NCBI GenBank assembly: GCA_035651995.1
Contig: DASRER010000028.1
Location: forward strand, 62,001-126,000
DNA length: 64,000 nucleotides
Reading direction: 5' to 3'
Source of the DNA: Terriglobales bacterium
Lineage (GTDB): Bacteria; Acidobacteriota; Terriglobia; Terriglobales; Acidobacteriaceae
The number at the start of each line of letters is the position of its first letter. Positions within the stretch are counted from its first letter, which is position 1. Both the position numbers and the translations under genes were made by a program. Below are positions 42,781-50,780 of this stretch, piece after piece. Under the pieces are notes generated by a model. That model had not been told where the DNA came from and made no database searches. It saw only the letters and a program-made list of their open reading frames with translations.

Positions 42781-43274
42781 GCAACACGGGAAACCTGAAG
42801 GTGGAAGCACGCGGGGACCACGAGGTGGTGTTCACGCGAACGTTCGACGCGCCCGCCGCCCTGGTGTTTGACGCTCACACCAAGCCGGAGCTGGTAAAGC
42901 GGTGGATGCTGGGGCCGGAAGGCTGGACGATGCCGGTGTGCGAGATCGATCTGCGGGTGGGCGGAACATACCGGTATGTGTGGCGGCACCCGAAGAAGGG
43001 CGAGATGGGGCTGGGGGGCACGTTTCGCGAGATCGCGCGGCCGCACCGCATCGTGCACACAGAAAAGTTCGACCAGCCGTGGTATCCGGGCGAGGCGGTG
43101 GTCACGACGTTGTTCGAGGAGCAGGGCGGCAAGACCACGATGACGATGGTCATGTGGCTGGAGTCGAAGGAGGGGCGCGATGGCGTGCTGAAGTCGGGTA
43201 TGGAGACCGGCATGGAGACCAGCTACCAGCGACTGGATGCGATCGTGGCCGAGCAGCTGGCCGGGAAGAAGTAA
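42777..43274 (+). CDS. SRPBCC/AHSA1-domain protein
   Basis: 165-residue protein of the activator-of-Hsp90-ATPase-1-like SRPBCC group: VVFTRTFDAPAALVFDAHTK, ELVKRWMLGPEGWTMPVCEI, GGTYRYVWRHPKKGEM, GMETGMETSYQRLDAIVAEQ. The fold binds small hydrophobic ligands. It is translationally coupled (ATGA) to the ArsR gene, a very common pair. A rho-independent terminator follows. Confidence 0.92.
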   Translation: MSNTGNLKVEARGDHEVVFTRTFDAPAALVFDAHTKPELVKRWMLGPEGWTMPVCEIDLRVGGTYRYVWRHPKKGEMGLGGTFREIARPHRIVHTEKFDQPWYPGEAVVTTLFEEQGGKTTMTMVMWLESKEGRDGVLKSGMETGMETSYQRLDAIVAEQLAGKK

Positions 43275-43278
43275 GAAC

Positions 43279-43311
43279 TTACCGCGGATTTACGCGGATG
43301 AACGCAGATCC
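43279..43311. repeat. ACCGCGGATTTACGCGGATGAAC word unit
   Basis: GCGGATT, ACGCGGATGA and ACGCAGATC words in series just after the SRPBCC stop, matching units at 25694, 27004 (reverse) and 50599. Confidence 0.55.
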
Positions 43312-43320
43312 AATTCATCA

Positions 43321-43352
43321 GGGCAGGGCGAAACAGTGCTCTGCCCTTTTTT
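43321..43352 (+). terminator. Rho-independent terminator of the ArsR-SRPBCC operon
   Basis: GGGCAGGGC pairs with GCTCTGCCC (one mismatch), followed by six T (43347-43352). It also overlaps the end of the convergent PPK2 gene. Confidence 0.8.
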
Positions 43353-44218
43353 CATTTCGTGAGTTCCTTGCGGATGGATTGCAGCTCGCGGCGGCGGGCG
43401 GCGTCGAGCTTGGGATAGGTGATGTCGAGCCCGGCCAAGGTTTCCAGCAGCACCTGGGAGACGATGAGCCGGGCATTTTTCTTGTCGTCGGCCGGGACGA
43501 TGTACCAGGGCGCGAATTTGGTGCTGGTCTGGGCAATGCAGTCTGCATAGGCGCGCTGGTAGTCGCTCCAGTACGTCCGCTCCTGAACGTCGGCCATGCT
43601 GAACTTCCAGTTGCGCTGCGGGTCGTCCATGCGCTGGAGCAGGCGGCGGGCCTGCTCGTCGCGGGAGATGTGGAGGAAGATCTTGACGATGCGGGTGCCG
43701 TTGCGGTGGAGGTGCTTTTCGTGGTGGTTGATGGAGGTGAAGCGGTGGCGCCAGATTTTCCCGTCGCTGAGCACGTCTTGCGGCAACGGCTCGGCGCGCA
43801 GAACTTCAGGATGCACGCGGACGACGAGCACTTCTTCGTAATACGAGCGGTTGAAGATGCCGATGTGCCCGCGCTGCGGCAGGCGGCGGGTAGTGCGCCA
43901 GAGAAAGTCGTGCTGGAGCTCTTCGTCGTTGGGCTGCTTGAAGGCGTAGGCGCGGCAGCCGAGCGGATTCAATCCCGACATGACGTGCTTGATGGCGCCG
44001 TCTTTGCCGGCGGCGTCCATGCCCTGGAAGATGACGAGCACGGCGTAGCGGCCGTGCGCGTAGAGGCGCGCCTGCGCCTCGGTGAGCCGCGAACGATGGT
44101 CATCGAGGATGCGCTCGTAGTCCTGTTTGGATTTGTAGTGAGGCCCGACGCGCGTGGGCCATTCGGCCAGGTCGATCCTGGCGTCGCGCGCGCGGAAGTC
44201 TTTGAGCTTGATCTTCAT
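43352..44218 (-). CDS. Polyphosphate kinase 2 family protein
   Basis: 288-residue PPK2 enzyme, which moves phosphate between polyphosphate and nucleotides in the cytoplasm. Walker A is GMDAAGKDGAIK (66-77), followed by HVMSGLNPLGCRAYAFKQP. The Walker B/lid region is GHIGIFNRSYYEEVLVVRVH. RFTSINHHEKHLHRNGTRIV and KFSMADVQERTYWSDYQRAY are typical of one-domain PPK2. Nucleotide preference (ADP or AMP) cannot be told. The gene starts two bases after the DppC-like stop, so it is in that transcription unit. Confidence 0.92.
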   Translation of the reverse strand: MKIKLKDFRARDARIDLAEWPTRVGPHYKSKQDYERILDDHRSRLTEAQARLYAHGRYAVLVIFQGMDAAGKDGAIKHVMSGLNPLGCRAYAFKQPNDEELQHDFLWRTTRRLPQRGHIGIFNRSYYEEVLVVRVHPEVLRAEPLPQDVLSDGKIWRHRFTSINHHEKHLHRNGTRIVKIFLHISRDEQARRLLQRMDDPQRNWKFSMADVQERTYWSDYQRAYADCIAQTSTKFAPWYIVPADDKKNARLIVSQVLLETLAGLDITYPKLDAARRRELQSIRKELTK

Positions 44219-44220
44219 CC

Positions 44221-45066
44221 CTACAGTCCGGCCTCGAGGCGGGCGCGCGGGTCGAGGTAGTCGCGCAGGGCGTCGCCGACGAAGTTGAAGCTGAGCACGG
44301 CGAGCATGACGGTGACGGCGGGAAAGAGGACCAGGTGCGGGGCGTCGAACAGGTGGGAGCGGCCGTCGTTGAGCATGGAGCCCCAGCTGGCGGTGGGGGG
44401 CGTGACCCCGAGTCCGAGGAAGCTCATGGTGGCTTCGGCGAGGACGGCGCCGGCCATGCCGATGGCGGCCTGCACGATGACCGGCTGGATCATGTTGGGA
44501 AGGATGTGGCGGATGATGACGCGCGCGTCGGAGGCGCCGAGGGCGCGGGCGGCTTCGACGAATTCGCGTTCGCGCGTGGCCAGCACCTGCGCGCGGACCA
44601 GGCGCGCGTAGCCCACCCATCCGCCAAGCGCGAGCGCGAGGATGAGGTTCAGCAGGCCGGGTCCGAGAAAGGCGACGAAGGCGATGGCGAGCAGGATGCC
44701 GGGGAAGGAGAGGAAGGCGTTCATCACGATGACGTTGACGAAGCGGTCGACGCGTCCGCCGTAGTATCCGGCGATGGAGCCGATGACCAGGCCGAGCAGG
44801 AGCGAGGCGGTGACGACGCTCGCGCCGACCAGCATGGAGACGCGCGCGCCGTAGAGGATGCGGGCGTAGATGTCGCGCCCGAGTTCGTCGGTGCCGAACC
44901 AGTGCGCGGCGGATGGGCGCTGAAGGCGGTCGGGCAGGCTGATGGCGGCGGGATCGTGGCCCGCGAGCAGCGGCGCGAACAGCGCGCCGGCGATGAAGAT
45001 CGCGACCATCACGACGCCGGCGGCGGCGAGCGGGTGGGCGCGGGCGAGTTGGAAGCTCGTGGTCAC
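44221..45066 (-). CDS. Oligopeptide ABC transporter permease, DppC/OppC-like
   Basis: 281-residue inner-membrane permease with about six membrane segments. HWFGTDELGRDIYARILYGA is the OppC N-terminal signature and EFVEAARALGASDARVIIRH the ATPase-docking EAA loop. It imports di- or oligopeptides or similar solutes. No binding protein or ATPase gene is next to it. GTG 45066 is the likely start. It pairs with the DppB-like gene 282 bases upstream. Confidence 0.9.
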   Translation of the reverse strand: MTTSFQLARAHPLAAAGVVMVAIFIAGALFAPLLAGHDPAAISLPDRLQRPSAAHWFGTDELGRDIYARILYGARVSMLVGASVVTASLLLGLVIGSIAGYYGGRVDRFVNVIVMNAFLSFPGILLAIAFVAFLGPGLLNLILALALGGWVGYARLVRAQVLATREREFVEAARALGASDARVIIRHILPNMIQPVIVQAAIGMAGAVLAEATMSFLGLGVTPPTASWGSMLNDGRSHLFDAPHLVLFPAVTVMLAVLSFNFVGDALRDYLDPRARLEAGL

Positions 45067-45348
45067 GTTCGCGAAGGCTCAGTCGTCCCTGCGGGACTCC
45101 ATTATCTACTTACAACGTGCCCAGCACCGGGTGCTGGGCCACATTCAGCCGGCCTTCGGGCCGATACAGGCCGGGGCCAAGGCCCGACCCGATTGAGTTC
45201 GGCTGCCACCGGGCCCAAAGCGCGGCGCTCCCACCGTCACCTCCCTGCTCCCTTGTTGAGGAGGAGCACGGCGGCGATCAGGAGGGCCTTGCGCATTTCA
45301 GTTCCCAGACGCTACAGCGCGCGAAGCCGGGCAGTTCGCGCTCACTGG
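45067..45348. repeat. Repeat-filled gap splitting the two permease genes
   Basis: The composite element (45085-45163) has GTCCCTGCGGGAC, CCCAGCACCGGGTGCTGGG (45120-45138), CCACATTCAGCC and the hairpin GGCCTTCGGGCC. A minus-strand 19-codon frame (45237-45296, MRKALLIAAVLLLNKGAGR) is hydrophobic but probably chance. Such a gap inside a permease pair is unusual. Confidence 0.6.
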
Positions 45349-46266
45349 TCATTGTCGAATGCGAGGGTTGACGGCGGAGTAGAGCACGTCCGTGAGAAAG
45401 TTTACGGCGACATACGTGAGGCCAATGGTCAGGATGCAGCCCTGGACGACATAGTAGTCGCGGTTGCTGATGGCGGTGATGGTGAGGCGGCCGAGTCCGG
45501 GCCAGGAAAAGATCGTTTCCGTCACGATGGCGCCGGCGAGCAGCGCGCCGAATTGCAGTCCAACGACGGTCAGCACGGGGATGAGCGCGTTGCGGAGCGC
45601 GTGGCGATAGACGACGTCGCGCTCGGGCACGCCCTTGGCGCGCGCGGTGCGGATGTAGTCCTGGCCGAGTTCTTCGAGCATGGATGTGCGCACCATGCGG
45701 GTGAGGATGGCGGCGAGGGCACCGCCCAGCGTGATGGCCGGGAGAACAAAGCTGGTCCAACCAGTGGCGCCGGAGACGGGCAGAAGGCCGAGATAGATGG
45801 CGAAGAACAGTATAAGGATGGGACCGAGGGCGAAGTTGGGAAATGAGAGTCCGAGCAGCGAGACGAAGCTGATGACGCGGTCGTCCCACTGATTGCGGCG
45901 TCGGGCGGAGCGGACGCCGGCGGGAATGGAGAGCAGCAGGGCGACAGCGAGCGCGGCGAGCGTCAGCTTCAGCGTGTAGGGATAGCGCTGCGCGATGAGC
46001 GAGGTCACGCCCTGGTTGAAGCGGATGGACTTGCCGAGGTCGCCGTGGAGAACGCCTTTCCAGTAGTTGAGGTACTGCTGGCCGAGGGGAGCGTCGAGTC
46101 CGAAGGCGTGGCGGGCAGCTTCAATGTCGGCGGGCGTGCCGCCCTCGCCCATCATCTGGGCGATGGGGTCGCCGGGGACGATATGAATCAGGAGAAAGAC
46201 GACGGAGACGACGAGCCACACCACCGGGACCATGTAGAGCAGGCGGGCCAGGATGTAGCGAAGCAT
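45349..46266 (-). CDS. Oligopeptide ABC transporter permease, DppB/OppB-like
   Basis: 305-residue inner-membrane permease. It starts MLRYILARLLYMVPVVWLVV, then FLLIHIVPGDPIAQMMGE, characteristic of DppB/OppB, and carries the EAA-type loop DYIRTARAKGVPERDVVYRH. About six membrane segments. Together with the downstream DppC-like protein it would form the transport channel; solute-binding and ATPase genes must be elsewhere. ATG 46266 precedes the first membrane segment directly. Confidence 0.9.
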   Translation of the reverse strand: MLRYILARLLYMVPVVWLVVSVVFLLIHIVPGDPIAQMMGEGGTPADIEAARHAFGLDAPLGQQYLNYWKGVLHGDLGKSIRFNQGVTSLIAQRYPYTLKLTLAALAVALLLSIPAGVRSARRRNQWDDRVISFVSLLGLSFPNFALGPILILFFAIYLGLLPVSGATGWTSFVLPAITLGGALAAILTRMVRTSMLEELGQDYIRTARAKGVPERDVVYRHALRNALIPVLTVVGLQFGALLAGAIVTETIFSWPGLGRLTITAISNRDYYVVQGCILTIGLTYVAVNFLTDVLYSAVNPRIRQ

Positions 46267-46289
46267 GGCTGGACAGTGTAACGCGTTGG

Positions 46290-46445
46290 AAGGGGTCGGC
46301 GGTCGCCGGTCGCTGGCCTTCGGTCGTTGGCCAAGAGTCAAAAGAAAAAATCAGGAGCGTTCACACAAAGGACACGCAGGACGCACGAAGGGCACGAAGG
46401 AAATCGCGCTCGTCGCGGCCAACGACGAACGGCGGACCGACGCCA
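46290..46445. repeat. Word repeats between CorC-like and DppB-like genes
   Basis: GGTCGCTGGCC and GGTCGTTGGCC words (46301-46331), AGAGTCAAAAG, then the GGACACGCAGG, ACGCACGAAGG, GGCACGAAGG series (46369-46401), and GGCCAACGACGAACGG (46419-46434), the reverse of the first words. No coding content. Confidence 0.55.
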
Positions 46446-46449
46446 CTGT

Positions 46450-47823
46450 TCAGTCGCCCGCCTTCTCCACGCGCTGTTGCAGCGGCGGCGCCACCGTTTC
46501 GACCTTGACGCGCTGGATGCGGAGGCCGTCCATTTCGAGGACGACGAAGCGGTGGCCGTCGTGGACGAAGGCGTCGCCGGGTTTGGGGACCTTTTGCAGC
46601 GAGGCCATGACGAAGCCGCCGAGGGTCTCAAAGCCCAGGTCGCGAGGGAGCGGCAGGTGGTGATGGGTTTCCAGGTCGCGCAGGGTGGCGGAGCCATCGA
46701 GCACCATGCTGCCGGCGGTGACCAGCGGCGGCTTGGGCGCCACGTCGTATTCGTCTTCCAATTCGCCGACGATTTGCTCGAGCACGTCTTCCACGGTGAC
46801 CACGCCGGAAACAGAGCCGTATTCGTCCACGACGACGGCGAGGTGGCGGCGGTGGGTCTTGAAGTCTATGAGCAGGTCGGGAAGGACCTTGGTTTCCGGC
46901 ACGACGAGCACGCTGCGCATGATGTTGCGGACCTCGAGGCGCGGCAGCAGGTCGGCGGGCGCGTTCTGGCGCACGTGCGCCAGGCGGATCTGCATCCAGC
47001 GCATGAGCTCCTTGGCGTAGAGGACGCCGACGATGTGTTCGGGGCCGCGCTGCGGGTCGTAGACCGGGATGCGGGAGTGCTGGTCTTGGACGACGCGGTC
47101 GAGGGCATCGTCGAGCGGCATGTCAGCCGGGAGAGGGAAGATGTTGGTGCGCGGGATCATGACCTCGCGGACGGTCACGTCGCCCAGCTCGAGCGTGCGA
47201 TGAATGGTTTCTTCCTGCAGCGGCGGCAGCAGGCCCACGCGGCGTGAGGCGGTGACGATGAGCTTGAGTTCCTCGGGCGAGTGCACGCCGCCCTCGCGGA
47301 GGTGGCGCAGCCCGAAGATGCGCAGCACCAGGCGAGCGGACCGGCTGAACAGGTAGAGCGCCGGCTTGGAGATGGTCATGAAGACTTCCATCGGGCCGGA
47401 GACAGCGAGGGCCACGCGCTCGGCGCGCTCCAGCGCAACCGACTTGGGTACCAGCTCGCCGAGGGTGACGTGGAGGAAAGTGATGCCGGCGAAGGCCAGC
47501 GTGATGGCGATGCCGTGCGCATAAAGGCCGGCGTAAGGGACGCCGCGGAAGAGGGGTTCCAAGAGCCCGGCGAGCGTGGCTTCGCCAACCCAGCCGAGTC
47601 CCAGGCTGGTAAGGGTGACGCCGAACTGCACGGCGCTGAGCAGCTGGTCGAGGTTCTGCTGGAGCCGGCGGACGGTGCGCGCGCCGAGGCGGCGGGCTTC
47701 AATGAGCTGCTGGATGCGCGTGTCGCGGACGCTGACCAGGGCAAACTCGGCGGCCACGAAGAAGGCGTTCGCCGCCACCAGCAGGAAAAGAGCAATCACC
47801 CGCAGCAGCGCCAGGCTGACCAT
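46450..47823 (-). CDS. HlyC/CorC-type transporter with CNNM and CBS domains
   Basis: 457-residue membrane protein. The N-terminal CNNM/DUF21 domain has about four membrane segments (ALLRVIALFLLVAANAFFVA, AITLAFAGITFLHVTLGELV). Two CBS domains follow (VREVMIPRTNIFPLPADMPL, then the second after EVRNIMRSVLVVPETKVLPD), then the CorC_HlyC domain (LGFETLGGFVMASLQKVPKP). The family is linked to Mg2+ or Co2+ export. ATG 47823 starts just before the first membrane segment; the frame is open further but without similarity. Confidence 0.9.
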   Translation of the reverse strand: MVSLALLRVIALFLLVAANAFFVAAEFALVSVRDTRIQQLIEARRLGARTVRRLQQNLDQLLSAVQFGVTLTSLGLGWVGEATLAGLLEPLFRGVPYAGLYAHGIAITLAFAGITFLHVTLGELVPKSVALERAERVALAVSGPMEVFMTISKPALYLFSRSARLVLRIFGLRHLREGGVHSPEELKLIVTASRRVGLLPPLQEETIHRTLELGDVTVREVMIPRTNIFPLPADMPLDDALDRVVQDQHSRIPVYDPQRGPEHIVGVLYAKELMRWMQIRLAHVRQNAPADLLPRLEVRNIMRSVLVVPETKVLPDLLIDFKTHRRHLAVVVDEYGSVSGVVTVEDVLEQIVGELEDEYDVAPKPPLVTAGSMVLDGSATLRDLETHHHLPLPRDLGFETLGGFVMASLQKVPKPGDAFVHDGHRFVVLEMDGLRIQRVKVETVAPPLQQRVEKAGD

Positions 47824-48290
47824 TCGTGAAAATTCTAGCACTGGCAAAGGCAGCCGCATCCCTGCTTGCATCTGTATGACAACACATGGCTTTGCTATGA
47901 ATGGCGCGCAGTTTTGCAACGCCAGCGGGCCGCCTGCGCAGGCTGGTGTGAGGGCGGGAAAACGGCTATCCTGAGCCGGAACCTGGCGGTAACTCCCTTC
48001 CTTCGCAGGCCCATTCCAGTGGATTGTTCCGTCCGGGGCGGAGGCTGGAAAACCTGCTTTCGGAACGCTTGCGCTGCTTCCATTTCGGGCGGAGCGGGGT
48101 CTAAGCATTGATCATCGGGCGATGTTCAAGTTTTCCCGGGGCAGTGGAACCAAGCCAGCACCGGCTGCGTAACAGAGTCAGGCAGCGAGAAAGGCCCCCG
48201 CGCCGATCGGCGCGACGTACGAGTTCAAAAAGAGCCGAGCAGGGCGCGCCACTGAAACAGGAGGGTGGCTCGCGGAGGCAGGAGGACCCA
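47824..48290. other. Divergent gap, no gene recognised
   Basis: 467 bases between the CorC-like and HlyD-like genes. I see no gene and no member of the palindrome families. A hairpin-like GCCCCCGCGCCGATCGGCGC (48195-48214) lies in the likely leader of the adaptor gene. Promoters are expected on both sides but none is convincing by eye. Confidence 0.4.
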
Positions 48291-49499
48291 GTGGCGAACG
48301 GCAATGGCAAGAAAAAGAAGCGCCGGCTGCTCTACGGAGGCATCGGCGTCGGACTGGTATTGCTGATCGCGGTTGTGGTGATGGCGGCGACGCGCGGCGG
48401 CACCAAGATCGATCCCTCGAAGCTCGGCAAAGTGGAGAGGGGCGACCTGGCCAAGAGCGTGGTCGCGACCGGCAAGATCCAGCCGATCATCCAGGTGGAT
48501 GTGAAGTCGAAGGCCAGCGGAATCATCAAGCGGCTGCTGGTGGAAGAAGGCCAGACGGTGAAGGCCGGGCAGGTGGTGGCCGAGCTGGACCGCGACGAGA
48601 TCGAGGCGCAGGTGAATTCGGCGCGCGCCATGCTTGCCAGCTCGGAAGCCAACATGCGCGCCTCGGAAGCCGAGTATGAGCGCGCCAAAGTAGACGCTGA
48701 AGGTCCCGACGTTCCGCTGCTGAAGCGCGCCTACGAGCGCGCGGTTTCCATGAGCAAGGACGGCGTGGTTTCGACGTCGCAGATGGAAGACGCGCAGAAG
48801 GCCTACGAACTGGCGGTGAACAAGCAGAACGTGGCGCGGGCGCAGCTCCAGGTGAGCAAGGCGAAGGCGATGCAGGCCGCCGCCGAAGTGGCGCGCAGCC
48901 GCGCGACGCTCAAGCAACTGGAAGAGCAGCTCAGCTACACGACGATCGTGGCGCCCATGGACGGCGTGATCCTGTCGCGGCCAGTGGAACTGGGTGACGC
49001 GGTGAGCTCCATTCTGGTGATGGGCTCGACGGCGACGCTGGTGATGACCATGGGCGACACTCACGAGGTCTACGTGAAGGGCAAGGTGGACGAGAGCGAT
49101 ATCGGCAAGGTCTACCTGGGCCAGACGGCGAGGATCAAAGTCGAGTCGTTCAAGGACAAGACGTTCACCGGCAAGGTGACGAAGATTTCGCCGATGGGCG
49201 TGGAGAAGGACAACGTCACCACGTTCGAAGTGCGGGTCTCGATCAACAATCCCGGCGGCGAATTGAAGGCCGCGATGACGGCGAACGCCGAGATCATCCT
49301 GGAAGAACACAAGAACGTGCTGCAGATCCCGGAAGGTTCGCTGATCTACGACAAGGACAAGAAGGCATCGGTGGAAGTGCCCGACCCGAGCGCGAAAGAC
49401 GGCAAGCGGAGAGTGCCGGTCGAGGTGGGAATTTCCAACGGCGCGAAGACCGAACTGCTGAAGGGCCTGAAGGAAGGGGACAAGGTCATTCTGCAGTAA
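48291..49499 (+). CDS. HlyD/MacA-like periplasmic adaptor protein
   Basis: 402-residue membrane-fusion protein of a tripartite efflux or export pump. After a basic cytosolic start comes one membrane segment (about residues 15-35, IGVGLVLLIAVVVMAATRGG), then a biotinyl-lipoyl half (SKASGIIKRLLVEEGQTVKA), a long alpha hairpin (EANMRASEAEYERAKVDAEG to about 200), the second half (YTTIVAPMDGVILSRPVELG) and the beta-barrel part. It resembles MacA. No ABC ATPase/permease follows within the window, which is odd. GTG 48291 has AGGAGGA just upstream. Confidence 0.9.
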   Translation: MANGNGKKKKRRLLYGGIGVGLVLLIAVVVMAATRGGTKIDPSKLGKVERGDLAKSVVATGKIQPIIQVDVKSKASGIIKRLLVEEGQTVKAGQVVAELDRDEIEAQVNSARAMLASSEANMRASEAEYERAKVDAEGPDVPLLKRAYERAVSMSKDGVVSTSQMEDAQKAYELAVNKQNVARAQLQVSKAKAMQAAAEVARSRATLKQLEEQLSYTTIVAPMDGVILSRPVELGDAVSSILVMGSTATLVMTMGDTHEVYVKGKVDESDIGKVYLGQTARIKVESFKDKTFTGKVTKISPMGVEKDNVTTFEVRVSINNPGGELKAAMTANAEIILEEHKNVLQIPEGSLIYDKDKKASVEVPDPSAKDGKRRVPVEVGISNGAKTELLKGLKEGDKVILQ

Positions 49500-49599
49500 A
49501 CGAGCTTCCGGGCGCGCAAATGCGTCCGGACCCCGGACCACGGCCCGCATGACCGGCACACCCTCCGCCGGCTGCGGGCTGTGGCATTTTGGAAGACAC

Positions 49600-49645
49600 C
49601 GGCAGTTGGCACTTAGCAATTGGCATTTGGCCGTGTAGCTCTGGA
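49600..49645. repeat. CAGTTGGCACTTAGCAATTGGC word repeat
   Basis: GTTGGCACTTAGCA, ATTGGCATTTGGC words in series upstream of the first DUF4097 gene. Similar in style to the other word repeats but of unique sequence in this window. Confidence 0.4.
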
Positions 49646-49711
49646 ATAGAAAATCTAAAGATCGCGGTTTGGGACATTTAGGCCAGCAACCTACGAATTG
49701 AGGAGAGCGCG

Positions 49712-50587
49712 ATGACTCACCTGGCCCGCCGTTTTGCCTTCCCTGCCCTGCTTGCATTCACGATCACATCTTTGCTGGCTGTTTCCTCACTGGCCGACAC
49801 CGGTACGGACGAACAGCGGGAGCAGAAGACGTTTGCGCTGCGCTCGGGTGGAACGCTGGTGCTCAAGCACGAGCGCGGACGCGTTTCCGTGCAGGGCTGG
49901 GACAAGGACCAGGTAGTCGTCGACGTGGTGAAGCGCTACGAGGGCGGCAGCACCGCCGAGCGCGACGAGTGGCTGCGCGATACGAAAGTCAATTTCACCA
50001 GCGAAAGCGGGCGGCTGGAGATCGAAGTGGAGCGCGCCAACCGGTTCTGCATTGGTATCTGCTACTCGGGCCGGGGCACGGTTGACCTGACGATCCATGC
50101 GCCACGCAAGGTGCAGCTCGACATTCATGAGTCGCGCGCGGATTTGCAGGTCACAGATATCGAGGGCGACCTGAGGCTGCGGAATGAACGGTCGAGCGTG
50201 CAGGTGGAGCGGCTGACCGGCGGCGTGCGCATTGAGAGCGAGCGCGGGCCGGTGCGCCTGCGCGATGTGAACGTGCGCGGTGATTTCGACGTGAGCGTGG
50301 AGCGCGCCGAGTTCGAGTTCCAGGGCTCGGGGCTGCCGCGCGGCGGGCGCGTGCAGAGCGAGCGCGGCGACGTGGTGCTGCGTCTGCCGGAAAACGTGGC
50401 GCTGAATGTTGAAGTGAACACCGACCGGCGGTCGAGCTTCCGCAGCGACTTCCCCATCGCCACCACGACTTCTTACAACAGCGAAAAGCTGCGCGGCACT
50501 GTGAACGGCGGCGGGCCGCTGCTTCGCCTGGAGAGCACTCGCGGGCCGGTGCGGCTGCTGCGGTACGTGAGCCCGGGCAGGATGTAG
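49712..50587 (+). CDS. Exported DUF4097-like (toast-rack beta-solenoid) protein
   Basis: 291-residue exported protein. The signal peptide covers about residues 1-29 (FPALLAFTITSLLAVSSLAD). The rest is short beta strands in repeats: GGTLVLKHERGRVSVQGWDK, DLQVTDIEGDLRLRNERSSV, GGVRIESERGPVRLRDVNV, consistent with a DUF4097 adhesin-like solenoid. Function is unknown; such proteins often accompany envelope-stress systems. GAGGAGAG precedes the ATG. A related gene follows. Confidence 0.75.
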   Translation: MTHLARRFAFPALLAFTITSLLAVSSLADTGTDEQREQKTFALRSGGTLVLKHERGRVSVQGWDKDQVVVDVVKRYEGGSTAERDEWLRDTKVNFTSESGRLEIEVERANRFCIGICYSGRGTVDLTIHAPRKVQLDIHESRADLQVTDIEGDLRLRNERSSVQVERLTGGVRIESERGPVRLRDVNVRGDFDVSVERAEFEFQGSGLPRGGRVQSERGDVVLRLPENVALNVEVNTDRRSSFRSDFPIATTTSYNSEKLRGTVNGGGPLLRLESTRGPVRLLRYVSPGRM

Positions 50588-50598
50588 AGAACTTCCCT

Positions 50599-50680
50599 TG
50601 CCGCGGATGAACGCGGATTCTTACGGATCTTGAATTCTTTTTCGAGCTGATCCGTGATGGTCCGTGTGCATGCGTGGCAA
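50599..50680. repeat. CCGCGGATGAACGCGGAT word unit and related GATCCGTGATGGTCCGTG words
   Basis: GCGGATGAACGCGGATTC and TTACGGATC words, then GATCCGTGATGGTCCGTGTG, between the two DUF4097 genes. Confidence 0.5.
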
Positions 50681-50780
50681 AGAGCTTTTGTGAGTGCTCT
50701 CCTCGCGCCGGCTGGCGCGTCTGAAGAGCGAGAAAGTTCGGGCGGGTGGCGGCGGTTGCTGCTCCCGATGGAGGAACAAG

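Noticed and set aside
45237-45296. 19-codon hydrophobic frame between the permease genes
   Set aside because: Very short, without a ribosome site and in a repeat-filled gap; likely chance.
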